Positions 43,668-53,290 are shown, counted from the first letter of the stretch. The stretch: DNA of 64,000 nucleotides from Microvirga sp052114605 (GCF_052114605.1 NZ_JBFRFB010000013.1:32392-96391); one strand, 5' to 3'. Made by a program: numbers and translations. Notes: generated from the letters alone by a model not told the origin.

Positions 43668-44407
43668 TCACAATCCGCCAGATACGCGCAGAACTGCGCC
43701 GGTCACATAAGACGCTTCAGTGTACAGAAGCCACAGCACCGCATTGGCGATCTTGTCCGCTTGCCCGATCCGCCCCATAGGCACGCGTGAAACGACGCGA
43801 GCGGGACGCTCGGGCTCTCCCGCGGCCGCATGGATATCCGTGTAGATCGTACCTGGAGCGACCGCGTTGATGCGTATGCTGGATGGGGCGACTTCTTTGG
43901 CAAGGCCGATGGTGAAGGTTTCAACGGCGGCCTTGCTCGCGGCGTAATGAACGTATTCGTTCGGCGCTCCCAGGGTCGAGGCGATGGAGGAGATGTTGAC
44001 CATTCGCCCAGCCATGCCCGCATCGCCCCAACGGCGGATGGCCTCCTGCGCCATCACCATCGTGCCGAGGACATTGTGTCCGGGATTTTGCGCATCGTCG
44101 TATGATCGGCATCGCGGAAGAGGCCGATACGGCCCGTGATGCCCGCATTGTTCACCAGCGCCGTGCATGGCCCGAAGGTGGCCTCGGCCTCATCGAAGAA
44201 AGTCTGCGCGAAGGCGGCATCGGCAACATCGCCGCGAATGGCATAAGCCTCGTGCCCGGCATTCTTCAGCTCATTGACGAGCTGCCCGGCGGCCTCATTG
44301 TCCCGCAGATAACTGAAGCAGACGGCATACCCCCTGGAAGCCGCCGCGCGAACAATGGCGGCTCCGATCCCTCTTCCGCCGCCCGTCACCAATACGACAT
44401 CGCGCAT
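43668..44407 (-). pseudogene. SDR-family oxidoreductase with a single-base frameshift
   Basis: The 5' part (to about 44078) has VVLVTGGGRGIGAAIVRAAA (NADP-binding GxxxGxG) and ALVNNAGITG; the frame then ends in DTMSSARW. Shifting by one base continues as NVLGTMVMAQEAIRRWGDAG, with SSIAS, YVHYAASKAA (YxxxK) and the family end VTGAVLRVSGGL at 43668. Loss of one A in GACACAATGTCC, where DTNVLG is expected, explains it. Either a dead gene or an assembly error. It leads the cupin and ICL/PEPM genes. Confidence 0.85.
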
Positions 44408-44428
44408 GATCGATACCCTCCCTATCAC

Positions 44429-44793
44429 CCATGGCCAACCGTCACGATCATAAAGGTCGAGGACGAACTGCTGTGCAAGGCGACTGCATCATAGATACAA
44501 TGACGATACAATTGTTAAATCATGCATACAAAAAGCAAGATCATCCAATACGAAGACTCAGGCGGAAGCTCTTGACGCCCTGAAGGGCGAGCAGCCGAGT
44601 CGGAGGCAAGCTCGAAAGATAGCCTAACTCCACAAGCACGCGGTTAGCCATGTTTTAACCAAGCCGTCTTTTAATGGGCGAAGACTGAAATTGCCTTTTC
44701 GCGCGCGGCGGCCCTTGGCGCACAAGGGTTTGCTCTCGTCTCCAGGGACGGGGCATGCCGGGCGCAGTTCAAATTGTTGCGTAGAGAACCGCC
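44429..44793. other. intergenic stretch without a recognised gene
   Basis: About 365 bp between the divergent SDR and Tlde1-like genes, somewhat AT-rich around 44500-44540. It must carry both promoters, but no site is clear enough to name. Confidence 0.4.
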
Positions 44794-45915
44794 ATGGCGC
44801 ACCGCTATACCTCCTCTCCCCGTCATGTCCCGCGCCGCAGCCGGCGCAGTCTCTTCACGACATCTCTGCTCGTGGCGGTCTCGCTGAGCCCTGTGGCTTA
44901 TTTCGCGGATCTGAAGGACAAAGCCCCGACGCCGGAGGCGGTGGCTTCCTTGACACCGGCGCCGCTGCAGAAGCGCACTCCTCAAGTCGTCGCGGAAACG
45001 CCTCAGCCGGCAAGCCTCTCGCCCCTCTTCGACCCGGCGCCCGCCCTGAAGCTTCAGACCTTCAAGCTGGCTCATCATGCACCATCGCCGACCGCCTTCA
45101 GCATCCTCGGCACGCCGAAGGCCGGAATGGATCATGACATTGCCGCCATTCCCCAGAAGCAGCCCGAGGAAACGCAGACGGCGGAAGTTATCGCGATTGC
45201 GCCGCTGCCGGTTCCACGCCCACCTGAGTTCCGCTACCAAAAGCCGGCTGAGCCGCGCCAGGTGGCAAGCGCGGATGTCCCTGCCCCCAAAAGGAGTGTC
45301 GCTCAGTCCGAGCCTGCGCCACCGAGCGCGCCGTCGGACGACCGGTCCTTCTTCGAGAAGATGTTCGGCGTCAAACCAGCCTCCCCGCCCGGTAACGCGT
45401 TGAGCTATGCGGCTCTGGACAGGGGAACGGGAAGCATCAATCCTACCGCGCGCTTCGGCTCGGCCTTCGCGCCTGAGCCTGGAACGGCCGTCTATGACAT
45501 CTCGGCGAAGATCGTCTACATGCCCAACGGCGAGAAGCTGGAGGCTCATTCGGGCCTCGGCGACAAGATGGACGATCCGCGCCACGTGAATGTGCGCATG
45601 AAAGGCGCGACACCGCCCGGAACTTACGTTCTCACCGAACGCGAAGCCCTGTTCCATGGCGTGCGCGCCATCCGCATGAACCCGGTCGGCGGCAGCGCGT
45701 CGATCTACGGACGCGACGGCATCCTGGCGCATACCTACATGCTAGGGCCGCGTGGCGACTCGAATGGCTGCGTGTCGTTCAAGGATTACAACAAGTTCCT
45801 GCAGGCCTTCCTGCGCGGCGAGGTGAAGCGCATGGTCGTGACGGCCGGGCGTGGGCAGGATCTCCTGCCTCCCATCGTGAACAACCGCACGGGACGTTCC
45901 GCGCGGAACACATAG
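44794..45915 (+). CDS. DUF2778 (Tlde1-like) L,D-transpeptidase-fold protein
   Basis: 373 residues. An N-terminal membrane segment (SLFTTSLLVAVSLSPVAYF) leads to a Pro-rich ~190-residue linker. The C-terminal catalytic domain has HAREAL-like context FHGVRAIRMNPVGG and the Cys motif MLGPRGDSNGCVSFKDYNKF. This SxGC(V/I) site is that of DUF2778/Tlde1, which acts on peptidoglycan tetrapeptides. In secreted toxins the domain is fused to delivery modules; here the membrane anchor and lack of an immunity gene suggest a housekeeping wall enzyme. Confidence 0.85.
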   Translation: MAHRYTSSPRHVPRRSRRSLFTTSLLVAVSLSPVAYFADLKDKAPTPEAVASLTPAPLQKRTPQVVAETPQPASLSPLFDPAPALKLQTFKLAHHAPSPTAFSILGTPKAGMDHDIAAIPQKQPEETQTAEVIAIAPLPVPRPPEFRYQKPAEPRQVASADVPAPKRSVAQSEPAPPSAPSDDRSFFEKMFGVKPASPPGNALSYAALDRGTGSINPTARFGSAFAPEPGTAVYDISAKIVYMPNGEKLEAHSGLGDKMDDPRHVNVRMKGATPPGTYVLTEREALFHGVRAIRMNPVGGSASIYGRDGILAHTYMLGPRGDSNGCVSFKDYNKFLQAFLRGEVKRMVVTAGRGQDLLPPIVNNRTGRSARNT

Positions 45916-46030
45916 AGCATCGTGCAAAAAAGTGGATCCGGTTTTTGCAGGAACGATGTTCTCATTGAAGGAGAAAGCATCGGGTCTATCCCAGAAGTGC
46001 AAATCCACTTTTAGGTCCGATGCTATAGAG
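45912..46030 (+). repeat. dispersed palindromic repeat, copy 3
   Basis: TAGAGCATCGTGCAAAAAAG ... GGAACGATGTTC followed by AAGCATCGGGTCTATCCCAG ... GTCCGATGCTATAG. It begins at the stop codon of the Tlde1-like gene and could act as its transcript 3' end. Confidence 0.85.
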
Positions 46031-46067
46031 CATTTTTCGGCGAAGCGTCTCCGCTCCGCCGTCAATT

Positions 46068-47126
46068 TCACCTGGCGAGTTCCTGGCCGATTTCTGTGCG
46101 GTTACGCCCCTCCGTCTTCGCGCTGTAGAGGGCGCGGTCGGCGCGGCGAAGAATGGAGCTGCGGGTCTCGCCAGGCAGAGCCTCCGTCAGGCCCGCACTG
46201 AAGGTGTAGGCCAGTTTTATGCCCTCCTCGTCGAGCAGGGCCACCGGGAAGTCCTCACGGATCCCGTTGATCAGGTCCAGGGCATCTTCAAGCTTCGTCT
46301 CGGGGAGAAGCAGCAGGAACTCCTCGCCGCCCATCCGACCCAGACAATCCTGAGTCCGCATTCTCTCGGTACAGAAATGGGCGAAGTGCCGGAGCACCGT
46401 GTCGCCTGCATCGTGACCATAGGCATCGTTGATAGTCTTGAAGAGGTCGATGTCGATTGAGGCCATGCAGAGCCCGCAGCCTGTATCCTCATGGACCCCA
46501 AGCGCATCGTCAAGCAGTTCCAGAATGTAGCGCCGGTTCGCCAAGCCCGTAAGCTGATCCGTACGCGAGGCCTCGAGGGCTGCCTCGTGGGCCTGCCGCA
46601 AGGTCTTCTCATTATGCTTGAGCGCGGTAATGTCGGTTGCCACCGTCAGCACCCAGCCATTGGGAAGCACCGTATGCTCGCACCAGAACCACCGGCCGTC
46701 CATGAAATCGGATTCGAAGGACTTGCGCGGCATGCTTCGCCGCCGGGGAAGCGTGCGGGCGATGAGGGCTTCCACATCGTCACCATCGATACGCACACCA
46801 ATCCCTTTCTTCGCTCCGTAGCGAAGGATTTCGGTGAAAGTGAAAGGGCCTTTGAAGTCGCCTAGGAACATGCCCGCATAGGCCACGTTCGCGAAGCGGA
46901 GATTGTCCTCGGAGTCGTAGATGGAAACCGCCTGCCCGCTTTGGCCGAGCGCCTCCACGAGGCAGCTTAGGGTCTCATCCTTGAGATCTGAAACAAAATG
47001 GGTCATCGGGGCCAGAAACGACTGAACCCTATTACCATAAAGGACATCTTCCCTTAGGGCAAAGGACAGGATGTCCCCGCTCATAAAGCTCAAAAATAAG
47101 GTATTCAGGCCGATCCTCTCAATCAT
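46068..47126 (-). CDS. diguanylate cyclase (PAS-GGDEF)
   Basis: 352 residues, or ~312 if the start is the later ATG at 47006. A PAS-like domain (AVSIYDSEDNLRFANVAYAG, then DGRWFWCEHTVLPNGWVL) precedes a GGDEF domain whose active site is GGEEF, a functional variant. RTQD lies five residues before it, matching the RxxD inhibitory I-site, so product inhibition by c-di-GMP is expected. No EAL domain. The PAS domain presumably senses an unknown signal. It is predicted cytoplasmic. Confidence 0.93.
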   Translation of the reverse strand: MIERIGLNTLFLSFMSGDILSFALREDVLYGNRVQSFLAPMTHFVSDLKDETLSCLVEALGQSGQAVSIYDSEDNLRFANVAYAGMFLGDFKGPFTFTEILRYGAKKGIGVRIDGDDVEALIARTLPRRRSMPRKSFESDFMDGRWFWCEHTVLPNGWVLTVATDITALKHNEKTLRQAHEAALEASRTDQLTGLANRRYILELLDDALGVHEDTGCGLCMASIDIDLFKTINDAYGHDAGDTVLRHFAHFCTERMRTQDCLGRMGGEEFLLLLPETKLEDALDLINGIREDFPVALLDEEGIKLAYTFSAGLTEALPGETRSSILRRADRALYSAKTEGRNRTEIGQELAR

Positions 47127-47255
47127 CGTGCGGATGACGAGGCTTAGCCGTCATGGCAGCCATGCTTGGCGCCGGCCTTTCATCAGGCAAACGGGCCGCT
47201 TAACTGAGTGAGGAGGCCGAGGCTCGAAGATTCCCAGAGGCCTTACGGAGATCCT

Positions 47256-47960
47256 ATGACCGACCTGTCCGCCTTTCCCATCACTCGCCGCTGGCCCGCC
47301 AGCCATCCGGGCCGCATCCAGCTCTATTCCCTGCCGACCCCGAACGGGGTGAAGGCCTCCATCATGCTTGAGGAGACCGGGCTGCCTTATGAGCCGCATG
47401 CGATCAATATCGGCCAGAACGAAACCTGGACGCCCGAATTCCTGTTGCTCAACCCCAACGGCAAGATTCCGGCAATCATCGATCCCAATGGCCCTGATGG
47501 AAAACCGTTGGCCTTGTTCGAGTCAGGGGCGATCCTGCTCTACCTTGCGGAGAAGACGGGCAAATTCCTGCCGAAGGACCCGGCGCAGCGTTACGAGACC
47601 ATTCAGTGGGTGTTCTTCCAGATGGCCGCGGTCGGCCCCATGTTCGGCCAGCTCGGCTTTTTCCATAAATTTGCCGGACGGGAGATCGAGGACAAGCGCC
47701 CGCTCGAGCGCTACCGCGCCGAGTCGAAGCGCCTTCTCGGCGTATTGGAAACGCGCCTCGAAGGGCGTCAGTGGATCATGGGCGACGAATACACCATCGC
47801 CGATATCTCTCTGCTGGGATGGGTGCGCAACCTTATCGGCTTCTACGGGGCGGGTGAACTGGTGGAATACGACACGCTGAAGAACGTACCCGCCTGGCTC
47901 GAACGTGGTCTTGCCCGCCCTGCCGTACAGCGCGGACTTGAAATTCCGCAGCGGCCGTGA
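47256..47960 (+). CDS. glutathione S-transferase (Nu/YghU-YfcG type)
   Basis: 234 residues from the ATG at 47256. The thioredoxin-like N-domain has IQLYSLPTPNGVKASIMLEE, where TPNG is the N-capped catalytic Asn/Thr of the Nu class, and NPNGKIPAIID plus ALFESGAILLYLAEKTG, the glutathione site. The C-domain is helical, ending with ARPAVQRGLEI. It likely has disulfide-bond oxidoreductase activity. Monocistronic. Confidence 0.92.
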   Translation: MTDLSAFPITRRWPASHPGRIQLYSLPTPNGVKASIMLEETGLPYEPHAINIGQNETWTPEFLLLNPNGKIPAIIDPNGPDGKPLALFESGAILLYLAEKTGKFLPKDPAQRYETIQWVFFQMAAVGPMFGQLGFFHKFAGREIEDKRPLERYRAESKRLLGVLETRLEGRQWIMGDEYTIADISLLGWVRNLIGFYGAGELVEYDTLKNVPAWLERGLARPAVQRGLEIPQRP

Positions 47961-48226
47961 GCCTCACGCCCCAAAAACAACATAGATTTATCCGATATGT
48001 ATTCCTCCGTCCGGCGAGTGCGCCGGACGGCCTGCCTCAAAGAGGCCTGCGATGCGTCGCCCCACCAGAGAGCGGCCCGGCATCTGACACATCTCTGTCA
48101 TGGCTTCGTCCGCTTCCTTAAGCGTGCGTTTCGATGAAGCTTCGCGGCCCTAGCCAAGAACCGTCTCAACCCACTTGTTTGCGTTCCAATGATTTAACGC
48201 CACCCTTTACATTTTTGCGAGGAACC

Positions 48227-49231
48227 ATGCCTACGAATAGACGATTCAACCAAACTCCGCCCGACAAGGCGAACGAGCTCTTCGAGAAAATTCTCGCCAC
48301 ATCGGAGTCCGCCCTCAAGACCCGCGAGCGCCTGTTTGCGGAGCTAAAGGAAGAATTGCAACTTCTCGCCAACCTTCAGGAAGAACATCTCTTCCCGGTT
48401 CTCACAGGCAGCGGAATGCAGGACCTCGTGGATGCTGCAACGAGTGACAACGAGAAAACCGTGGCGCTCCTCGTCGAGATCGAGAGCATGCCCAAGAACT
48501 CCGGGGAGTTTTTGACACGGATCGGTGAACTGGAAAAAATCTTCCAGCAGCATATTCGCGACGATAAGAAGGAGCTGATCCCCGCCGTGCTCGAAGTGCT
48601 CAGCAAAGAAGAGGCCGAAGCCGTCGTGGAGAAGGTGGAGGACGAAATGGCTAGCATCGGCGAGATCAAGCGGATCGACTCGCGCCGGGCGCAGCAACAG
48701 ACGGAAGCCATTCGCAAGGTTACGGATGAAGTGGCCGATACGATGCGTGTCAGCGCCGAGAGCACCCGAAACGTCGTCCAGACCATGCAGGAGGCCCTCC
48801 AGAACAGCTTCTACGCCTTCTCGGAACTGACCCGCTACTCGACGGGACGAAACATGCAGATGCTTTCGCAACCCAACGGGGAAACCCGGGACCTGACCGA
48901 GGAAGCGACACAGAACATGCGTGCCGCAATGCTTTCCGGCACCGTCGTCGCGCGCGGTCTCCAGGATGTTTCCCGCGAATGCTTCGAGCTGAGTCAAAAG
49001 CGGATGCAGCGCAATCTCGATGGGCTCAACGATCTTGTCCGTTGCCGCTCAATGGCGGACCTCCTGGCCATTCAAAGCTCCCTCATCCGGGACAATGTGG
49101 AGCAGACCGTCAACAACAGCCGCCGCATCGCAGAACTCGCGATCCAGATGGCGGATGAGGCAACCCGCAATATGACGGTTCAGGTGGACAGCGTTGAAAG
49201 ATCCACTCAGAAATCGACCAAGGCTGCGTGA
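48227..49231 (+). CDS. hemerythrin-like/phasin fusion protein
   Basis: 334 residues from the ATG at 48227 behind GCGAGG. The N-terminal ~140 residues resemble an HHE cation-binding four-helix bundle (LQEEHLFPVLTGSG, FQQHIRDDKKELIPAVLEVL). The C-terminal ~200 residues are phasin-like helices (LVRCRSMADLLAIQSSLIRD, RRIAELAIQMADEATRN). The combination suggests an oxygen- or iron-sensing domain on a granule-associated protein. The fusion order is seen; the sensing role is inference. Confidence 0.75.
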   Translation: MPTNRRFNQTPPDKANELFEKILATSESALKTRERLFAELKEELQLLANLQEEHLFPVLTGSGMQDLVDAATSDNEKTVALLVEIESMPKNSGEFLTRIGELEKIFQQHIRDDKKELIPAVLEVLSKEEAEAVVEKVEDEMASIGEIKRIDSRRAQQQTEAIRKVTDEVADTMRVSAESTRNVVQTMQEALQNSFYAFSELTRYSTGRNMQMLSQPNGETRDLTEEATQNMRAAMLSGTVVARGLQDVSRECFELSQKRMQRNLDGLNDLVRCRSMADLLAIQSSLIRDNVEQTVNNSRRIAELAIQMADEATRNMTVQVDSVERSTQKSTKAA

Positions 49232-49339
49232 GATCAACCTATCGGACCTGCTCCCGGCTTACGAGCCAGGAGTATTTGCGGAACCACCCCACGTGCCCCG
49301 TGTTCAGCCCTTCTGATCTTTCAAATTCAGGAGCGCATC

Positions 49340-49532
49340 ATGGGGTGCGCGCCGCTGGGTCGCGCTTGCGTCAATCGCATGGGCAATCGTCCTTATCTTC
49401 TTCGCCCTGCACTCGACTTATAATGCTCAAGATACTGCGCCGGGGCGGGTAGAAAGCCAGGAGACGACGGGTACGATCCCTTCAAATCCGGATACGGCCA
49501 ATCCAGATGCCGCGCGGCCCAAACAGCCTTAA
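49340..49532 (+). pseudogene. small membrane protein gene with a one-base frameshift
   Basis: An ATG at 49340 has an ideal AGGAG 7 bases upstream, but the frame soon closes. Reading one base on from the G-run after the ATG (GGGG in place of an expected GGG) gives ARRWVALASIAWAIVLIFFA, LHSTYNAQDTAPGRVES, then a Thr/Pro/Asn-rich tail ending PDAARPKQP at 49532. The result is a plausible ~63-residue single-pass membrane protein. The extra G could be an assembly error. Confidence 0.55.
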
Positions 49533-50677
49533 CCGAGAAGGTTGCGCAGGGTGCGCATGAACACCCTTGAACCGATGGCGATCAGCTCATCGGGAAAATC
49601 GTAATCCGGGTTGTGAAGGCTTGGATGCCGCTCGCCTGCACCCAGGAAGAACATGGCAGCAGGAGCCTTCGCACCGAGATTTCCGAAATCCTCGGAGGGA
49701 CGCATGGGCAGATCGCCCCGATCATGGGGCACGCCTTCAGTATCGAGCGCCCGTCTCAGCTGCTCCACTGCTTCCCGTGCATTCTCGCAGTGGCGGAAGA
49801 TGTCGTCATAGGTGATTTCGAGAGCAAGCCCGTGCTCCCGCGCGGCATCCTTCGCCAAGCCTTCGGCCCTGGCGACGAGATCGTCCATGCCGGCATCCGT
49901 CATTGTCCGCAGGGTCGCCCAGATTTCACCATGGGCCGGAGCGATGCCGAAGGCGGCCTCCCCCAACCTGGCATGGGTCACCGTCACCATGGCGAATGTC
50001 TCGTCCATCGGGCCGAAGCTGCCGAGCGCCGTCAGCGCCGGTAACAGGCGCGCCATGGCATTGGCCGGTGAGAGGCCGGTTTCAGGCATGGAGGCATGGG
50101 CGGTCTTGCCGGTCAGCGTGATGCGCATTCCTCGCGACGCGCAGCTGACCGGCCCTTCGATGAGCGCGACTTTGCCGAGCTTCATGCCCGGCAGATTGTG
50201 AAGCGCGAAGACGAAATCGGGCTGGATTTCGGAGAATTTCGGATCGGCAACAACGGCTTCGGCTCCCGAACCGTCCTCCTCGGCAGGCTGGAACAGCAGG
50301 ATTACGCGCCCGCGCTGCGGACGTTCGCGGCCGAGGCCGCGAGCCAATGCCGCGAGGATCGCCATGTGTCCGTCATGACCGCATAGATGGGCCTTACCAG
50401 GGACGGACGAACGGTGGGAAGCGTTGGAGATTTCCTCGATCGGCAAGGCATCGAGCTCTGCCCGGAACATAACTGTCGGTCCGGGCTCGCTTCCCGCGAA
50501 GATACCGGCAACCCCATGTCCACCGAGGCCGGAGATGATGCTGTCGGCGCAATTGGCCTTCAGGAAAGCCTGGACCTTGCGAGCCGTCTCGGCTTCCTCC
50601 CGGGATACCTCCGGAACGCGGTGCAATTCGCGCCGCCATTCGGTGAGATCCACCACATCCTGGTTGGTCAAAAACAT
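49529..50677 (-). CDS. M20-family aminoacylase/amidohydrolase
   Basis: 382 residues. Metal-binding and catalytic motifs of the HipO/IAA-hydrolase group are present: MFRAELDALPIEE, HLCGHDGHMAILA and LLFQPAEEDGSGA, then HNLPGMKLG. The dimerisation domain and the HNPDYDFPDEL end complete the fold. It removes an acyl group from an amino acid, dependent on two metal ions, in the cytoplasm. It lies close to the MYG1-like gene on the same strand. Confidence 0.92.
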   Translation of the reverse strand: MFLTNQDVVDLTEWRRELHRVPEVSREEAETARKVQAFLKANCADSIISGLGGHGVAGIFAGSEPGPTVMFRAELDALPIEEISNASHRSSVPGKAHLCGHDGHMAILAALARGLGRERPQRGRVILLFQPAEEDGSGAEAVVADPKFSEIQPDFVFALHNLPGMKLGKVALIEGPVSCASRGMRITLTGKTAHASMPETGLSPANAMARLLPALTALGSFGPMDETFAMVTVTHARLGEAAFGIAPAHGEIWATLRTMTDAGMDDLVARAEGLAKDAAREHGLALEITYDDIFRHCENAREAVEQLRRALDTEGVPHDRGDLPMRPSEDFGNLGAKAPAAMFFLGAGERHPSLHNPDYDFPDELIAIGSRVFMRTLRNLLG

Positions 50678-50703
50678 GATTTTCCCCGCTTCATGCCGCG
50701 AGC

Positions 50704-51609
50704 CTAGATCGCGCCGATCCGCCGCCCCTCGGCAATCGCCTGCTCTGCCAGCTTGAAAGTCGAGGCTTGCGAGCGCGCCCCGCAGATGAAGCCGCTCGGG
50801 TGGCAGAAGACACCGTCCGGGATGCAGGCCACTTCCGAGAAGGCCTCTTCCTGCAATCCCCGCCAGGCCTCTGGAAGGGAAAGGCGCTGGCCGAAAGAGT
50901 TCGGCTCCGGCGGCACGGTTCGGCAGTACCAGGAGGTCGAATCCTCATTGGGGTAGATGACGAAGAGCAGGTCGTTGAGGCCACTTTCGAAGACCGCCTT
51001 CTCCCACGGCAGCTTCCGATCCAAGACGATCACACGCGGGTCTTTCGCCTTCCGCGCGGCGGCCATCACGAATGCTATGGCCTGCGCTTCGGCATGCGCC
51101 TGACGGCAGGAGCGCACGAGAATGCCGCGAGCGAAATCGGCGGCCTCGGCGAAGGCGTCATCGAAACTCTGAGCCGAGTCCCAGGTGGGGTTGAAGGCTT
51201 CGATCAGGAGGGACAGATGACCGGGGCTGGTGGAAGCAACACCGTTATCCGCCTGATCGATGGAAAGGATGATGCCGCTGTCGATGTCCTGCCAGACCAT
51301 CTCGACCGCATCGGCCTCGATGCCGGGAATGAAGGCTTCAAGGGCCTTCCGGCCGTAATCGCGCCAGACCAGCCCGACCGAGCTGTAGGGCGTGCCGCTC
51401 TCCCGGCGAGGAAGGTCCCGCATGTGGTGATCGTAGCGCCTGGCGTCGGCGTCATAGATTCCGCCGACATCGAAAACGATATCGGCTGAAGCGATCTCAT
51501 CGGTATCGCGGGTGCGGACCAGATCGAACGAGCCGAGAGCGGCGCGCAGAACGACAGAGGCGAAGACATCGTCGGCATGGAAGGTTCCGCTATGGGTAAC
51601 GACCTTCAT
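50704..51609 (-). CDS. MYG1-family protein (DHH-like phosphoesterase fold)
   Basis: 301 residues, full length. VTHSGTFHADDVFASVVLRA and VFDVGGIYDADARRYDHHM carry the HxGxFHxDD and DVGG...YDHH signatures. In eukaryotes MYG1 is a 3'-5' exonuclease; the bacterial role is not established. It ends 27 bp before the M20 gene's start, so they may be co-transcribed. Confidence 0.92.
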   Translation of the reverse strand: MKVVTHSGTFHADDVFASVVLRAALGSFDLVRTRDTDEIASADIVFDVGGIYDADARRYDHHMRDLPRRESGTPYSSVGLVWRDYGRKALEAFIPGIEADAVEMVWQDIDSGIILSIDQADNGVASTSPGHLSLLIEAFNPTWDSAQSFDDAFAEAADFARGILVRSCRQAHAEAQAIAFVMAAARKAKDPRVIVLDRKLPWEKAVFESGLNDLLFVIYPNEDSTSWYCRTVPPEPNSFGQRLSLPEAWRGLQEEAFSEVACIPDGVFCHPSGFICGARSQASTFKLAEQAIAEGRRIGAI

Positions 51610-51855
51610 GAAACCCTACCTCTTGCCACCGGCACCGCCCAATTCCTTCATAAGCCGTAGGACTCAACTCCCTACAACCACGCATATAACCTTAACCATA
51701 GGTGACAGGATAGCACCCGGCATCATCGATACACCCTTTCTCTACACCTTCATGCCCCTCTTTCGGCTTACACGCCGCGCGAGGAGCCGCTTGACCTTGC
51801 AATGGTGGGAAGGTCTAGGCGCTTCAGACCCCATCCTTCGTTCAGGAGAGCCGAG

Positions 51856-52233
51856 ATGAAACGATGCTATCTGATGCTGGCCGCCATGGTTGCGCTTGTT
51901 CCTTCCCTGGCATTCGCCCAAGGCCATCCGCATGGCGCTCACTCGACGCCGATGCAAAGCCAGAGCTCATCCGAAGCCTCGTCAACGAAAGGCTACCGCG
52001 AGGCCAATGCCAAAATGCATCGCGACATGGACATCGCCTTTAGCGGCGATTCCGACGTGGACTTCGTGCACGGCATGATTCCCCATCATCAGGGCGCCAT
52101 CGACATGGCCAAGGTTGCCCTGCAGCACGCCAAGGACGAGCAGATCCGCAAATGGGCGACGGACGTAATCCGCGAACAGGAACGCGAGATCGCCGAGATG
52201 CGGGAATGGCTCAAAAAGAAGGGCTTTAAGTAA
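51856..52233 (+). CDS. secreted DUF305 protein (CopM-like)
   Basis: 125 residues from the ATG at 51856 with an AGGAG site. A signal peptide (KRCYLMLAAMVALVPSLAFA) leads to a His-rich linker (QGHPHGAH) and a DUF305 domain: VDFVHGMIPHHQGAIDMAKV is the diagnostic motif, with regular Met/His. Relatives bind copper in the periplasm. The His/Met content supports metal binding; physiological role is inference. Confidence 0.9.
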   Translation: MKRCYLMLAAMVALVPSLAFAQGHPHGAHSTPMQSQSSSEASSTKGYREANAKMHRDMDIAFSGDSDVDFVHGMIPHHQGAIDMAKVALQHAKDEQIRKWATDVIREQEREIAEMREWLKKKGFK

Positions 52234-52443
52234 GCCCCTACCTTCGGCATCGCCCTGGGGCCTAAGACTTTGGGGCGATTGTCCTTTCCAGAAGGATGCG
52301 CAGCCCGTCACCTTTGAGGTGTCAATGCCAGCCTGGAACGTGTAGAGCTTGGCCATTGCGCATTCAGCGACCGTGACCTGGTTCCAACCGGCGGGGTCGT
52401 GCGTTAACGAGCATTCCCTGCGGGCAAATGGAAAGGAAGAACC

Positions 52444-52743
52444 ATGTTCACACTCACAATCAGCGACAAGCCGATTGCCATCACGAATGCCGACGAGGAG
52501 GAAGCCCGCGAACTCCTCTTGAGCGATGATTTCAAGGATGACCTCAAGGTCCTTGAGAGCAACGGCGCTCCTCTGTGGGATGGCTTTGCGAGCCTTAACG
52601 TCCGCGCTGCGAACGACACCGAAAAGGCCGAGTTCGAGGATGCGGATTTCGACGACGAGGAAAGCGATGATGACGAGGATGAAGGTCCCTACATCATGTT
52701 TCTGGTCGACGTAACCGATCCGGACGAAGCCGACGAAGCCTGA
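52444..52743 (+). CDS. small acidic protein
   Basis: 99 residues with a good GGAAGG site. The second half is extremely acidic (EFEDADFDDEESDDDEDEG). The first part (LTISDKPIAITNADEEEARE) is more ordinary. No family is recognised. It is soluble and presumably cytoplasmic, and strongly charged enough to bind basic partners or metal. Confidence 0.6.
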   Translation: MFTLTISDKPIAITNADEEEARELLLSDDFKDDLKVLESNGAPLWDGFASLNVRAANDTEKAEFEDADFDDEESDDDEDEGPYIMFLVDVTDPDEADEA

Positions 52744-52816
52744 TCTGTTTTGAAGGCCGGGCGGCTAAGAGAGCTGCCCGGCCCCTCTGCTCGAGGCCAG
52801 CACACGCGCCTAAAGC

Positions 52817-53290
52817 CTAGCGCCCTGTGAAGATCGCATCGTGGATCTGCTGAGGCTCAGGCCGGTTTTTCGATTGAAACCGCAGCACCCGATAGCCGCA
52901 GCCTTTCAGGATGTCGTCGCGTCTGGCATCCCGCTTCGCGTCGTGGGAACGGTCGTCGAGTTCGATAACCGCGAGCACTTCCGTATCTTGCGCAATCACC
53001 CAATCCACACGCGTGTTCGAAATCTGACGAAAAGCTGTCCAGAAGGCGCGGGAGCCCTCCCTGCCCTCGGGCCGAACAAGAGCGAGCAGCGGCACTTGCG
53101 GCCAGATCTCACAATCGGGGCAGGCCTTGAGAATCCTTTGGTAGAACTCACGCTCATTGGCCGTCATCACCGTGCAACGCTTGAAGCGCGGGCGCCGGGC
53201 CCACGACAGGTACAACACCATCAGCAGGGCAAGCATGACTATGCCTGCGAGCCCGATCCACGCTCCCTGTCCGAATTGCCAATCCACCAT
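52817..53290 (-). CDS. membrane-anchored DUF2726 protein
   Basis: 157 residues from the ATG at 53290 (longer in-frame starts exist but lack a fitting N-terminus). One N-terminal helix (WIGLAGIVMLALLMVLYLSW) precedes a cytosolic DUF2726 domain: NTRVDWVIAQDTEVLAVIEL, DDRSHDAKRDARRDDIL and GYRVLRFQSK carry the D...(E)L(D)...K-type restriction-like fold. It is a predicted nuclease-fold protein of unknown substrate. Confidence 0.82.
   Translation of the reverse strand: MVDWQFGQGAWIGLAGIVMLALLMVLYLSWARRPRFKRCTVMTANEREFYQRILKACPDCEIWPQVPLLALVRPEGREGSRAFWTAFRQISNTRVDWVIAQDTEVLAVIELDDRSHDAKRDARRDDILKGCGYRVLRFQSKNRPEPQQIHDAIFTGR

Noticed and set aside
44671..45732. 353-codon minus-strand open frame
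   Set aside because: It is antisense to the Tlde1-like gene and extremely Arg-rich, with no domain.
44794..45915. Secreted antibacterial Tlde1 effector
   Set aside because: There is no adjacent immunity gene or type VI secretion gene, and the protein has a simple membrane anchor. A housekeeping wall enzyme is more likely.
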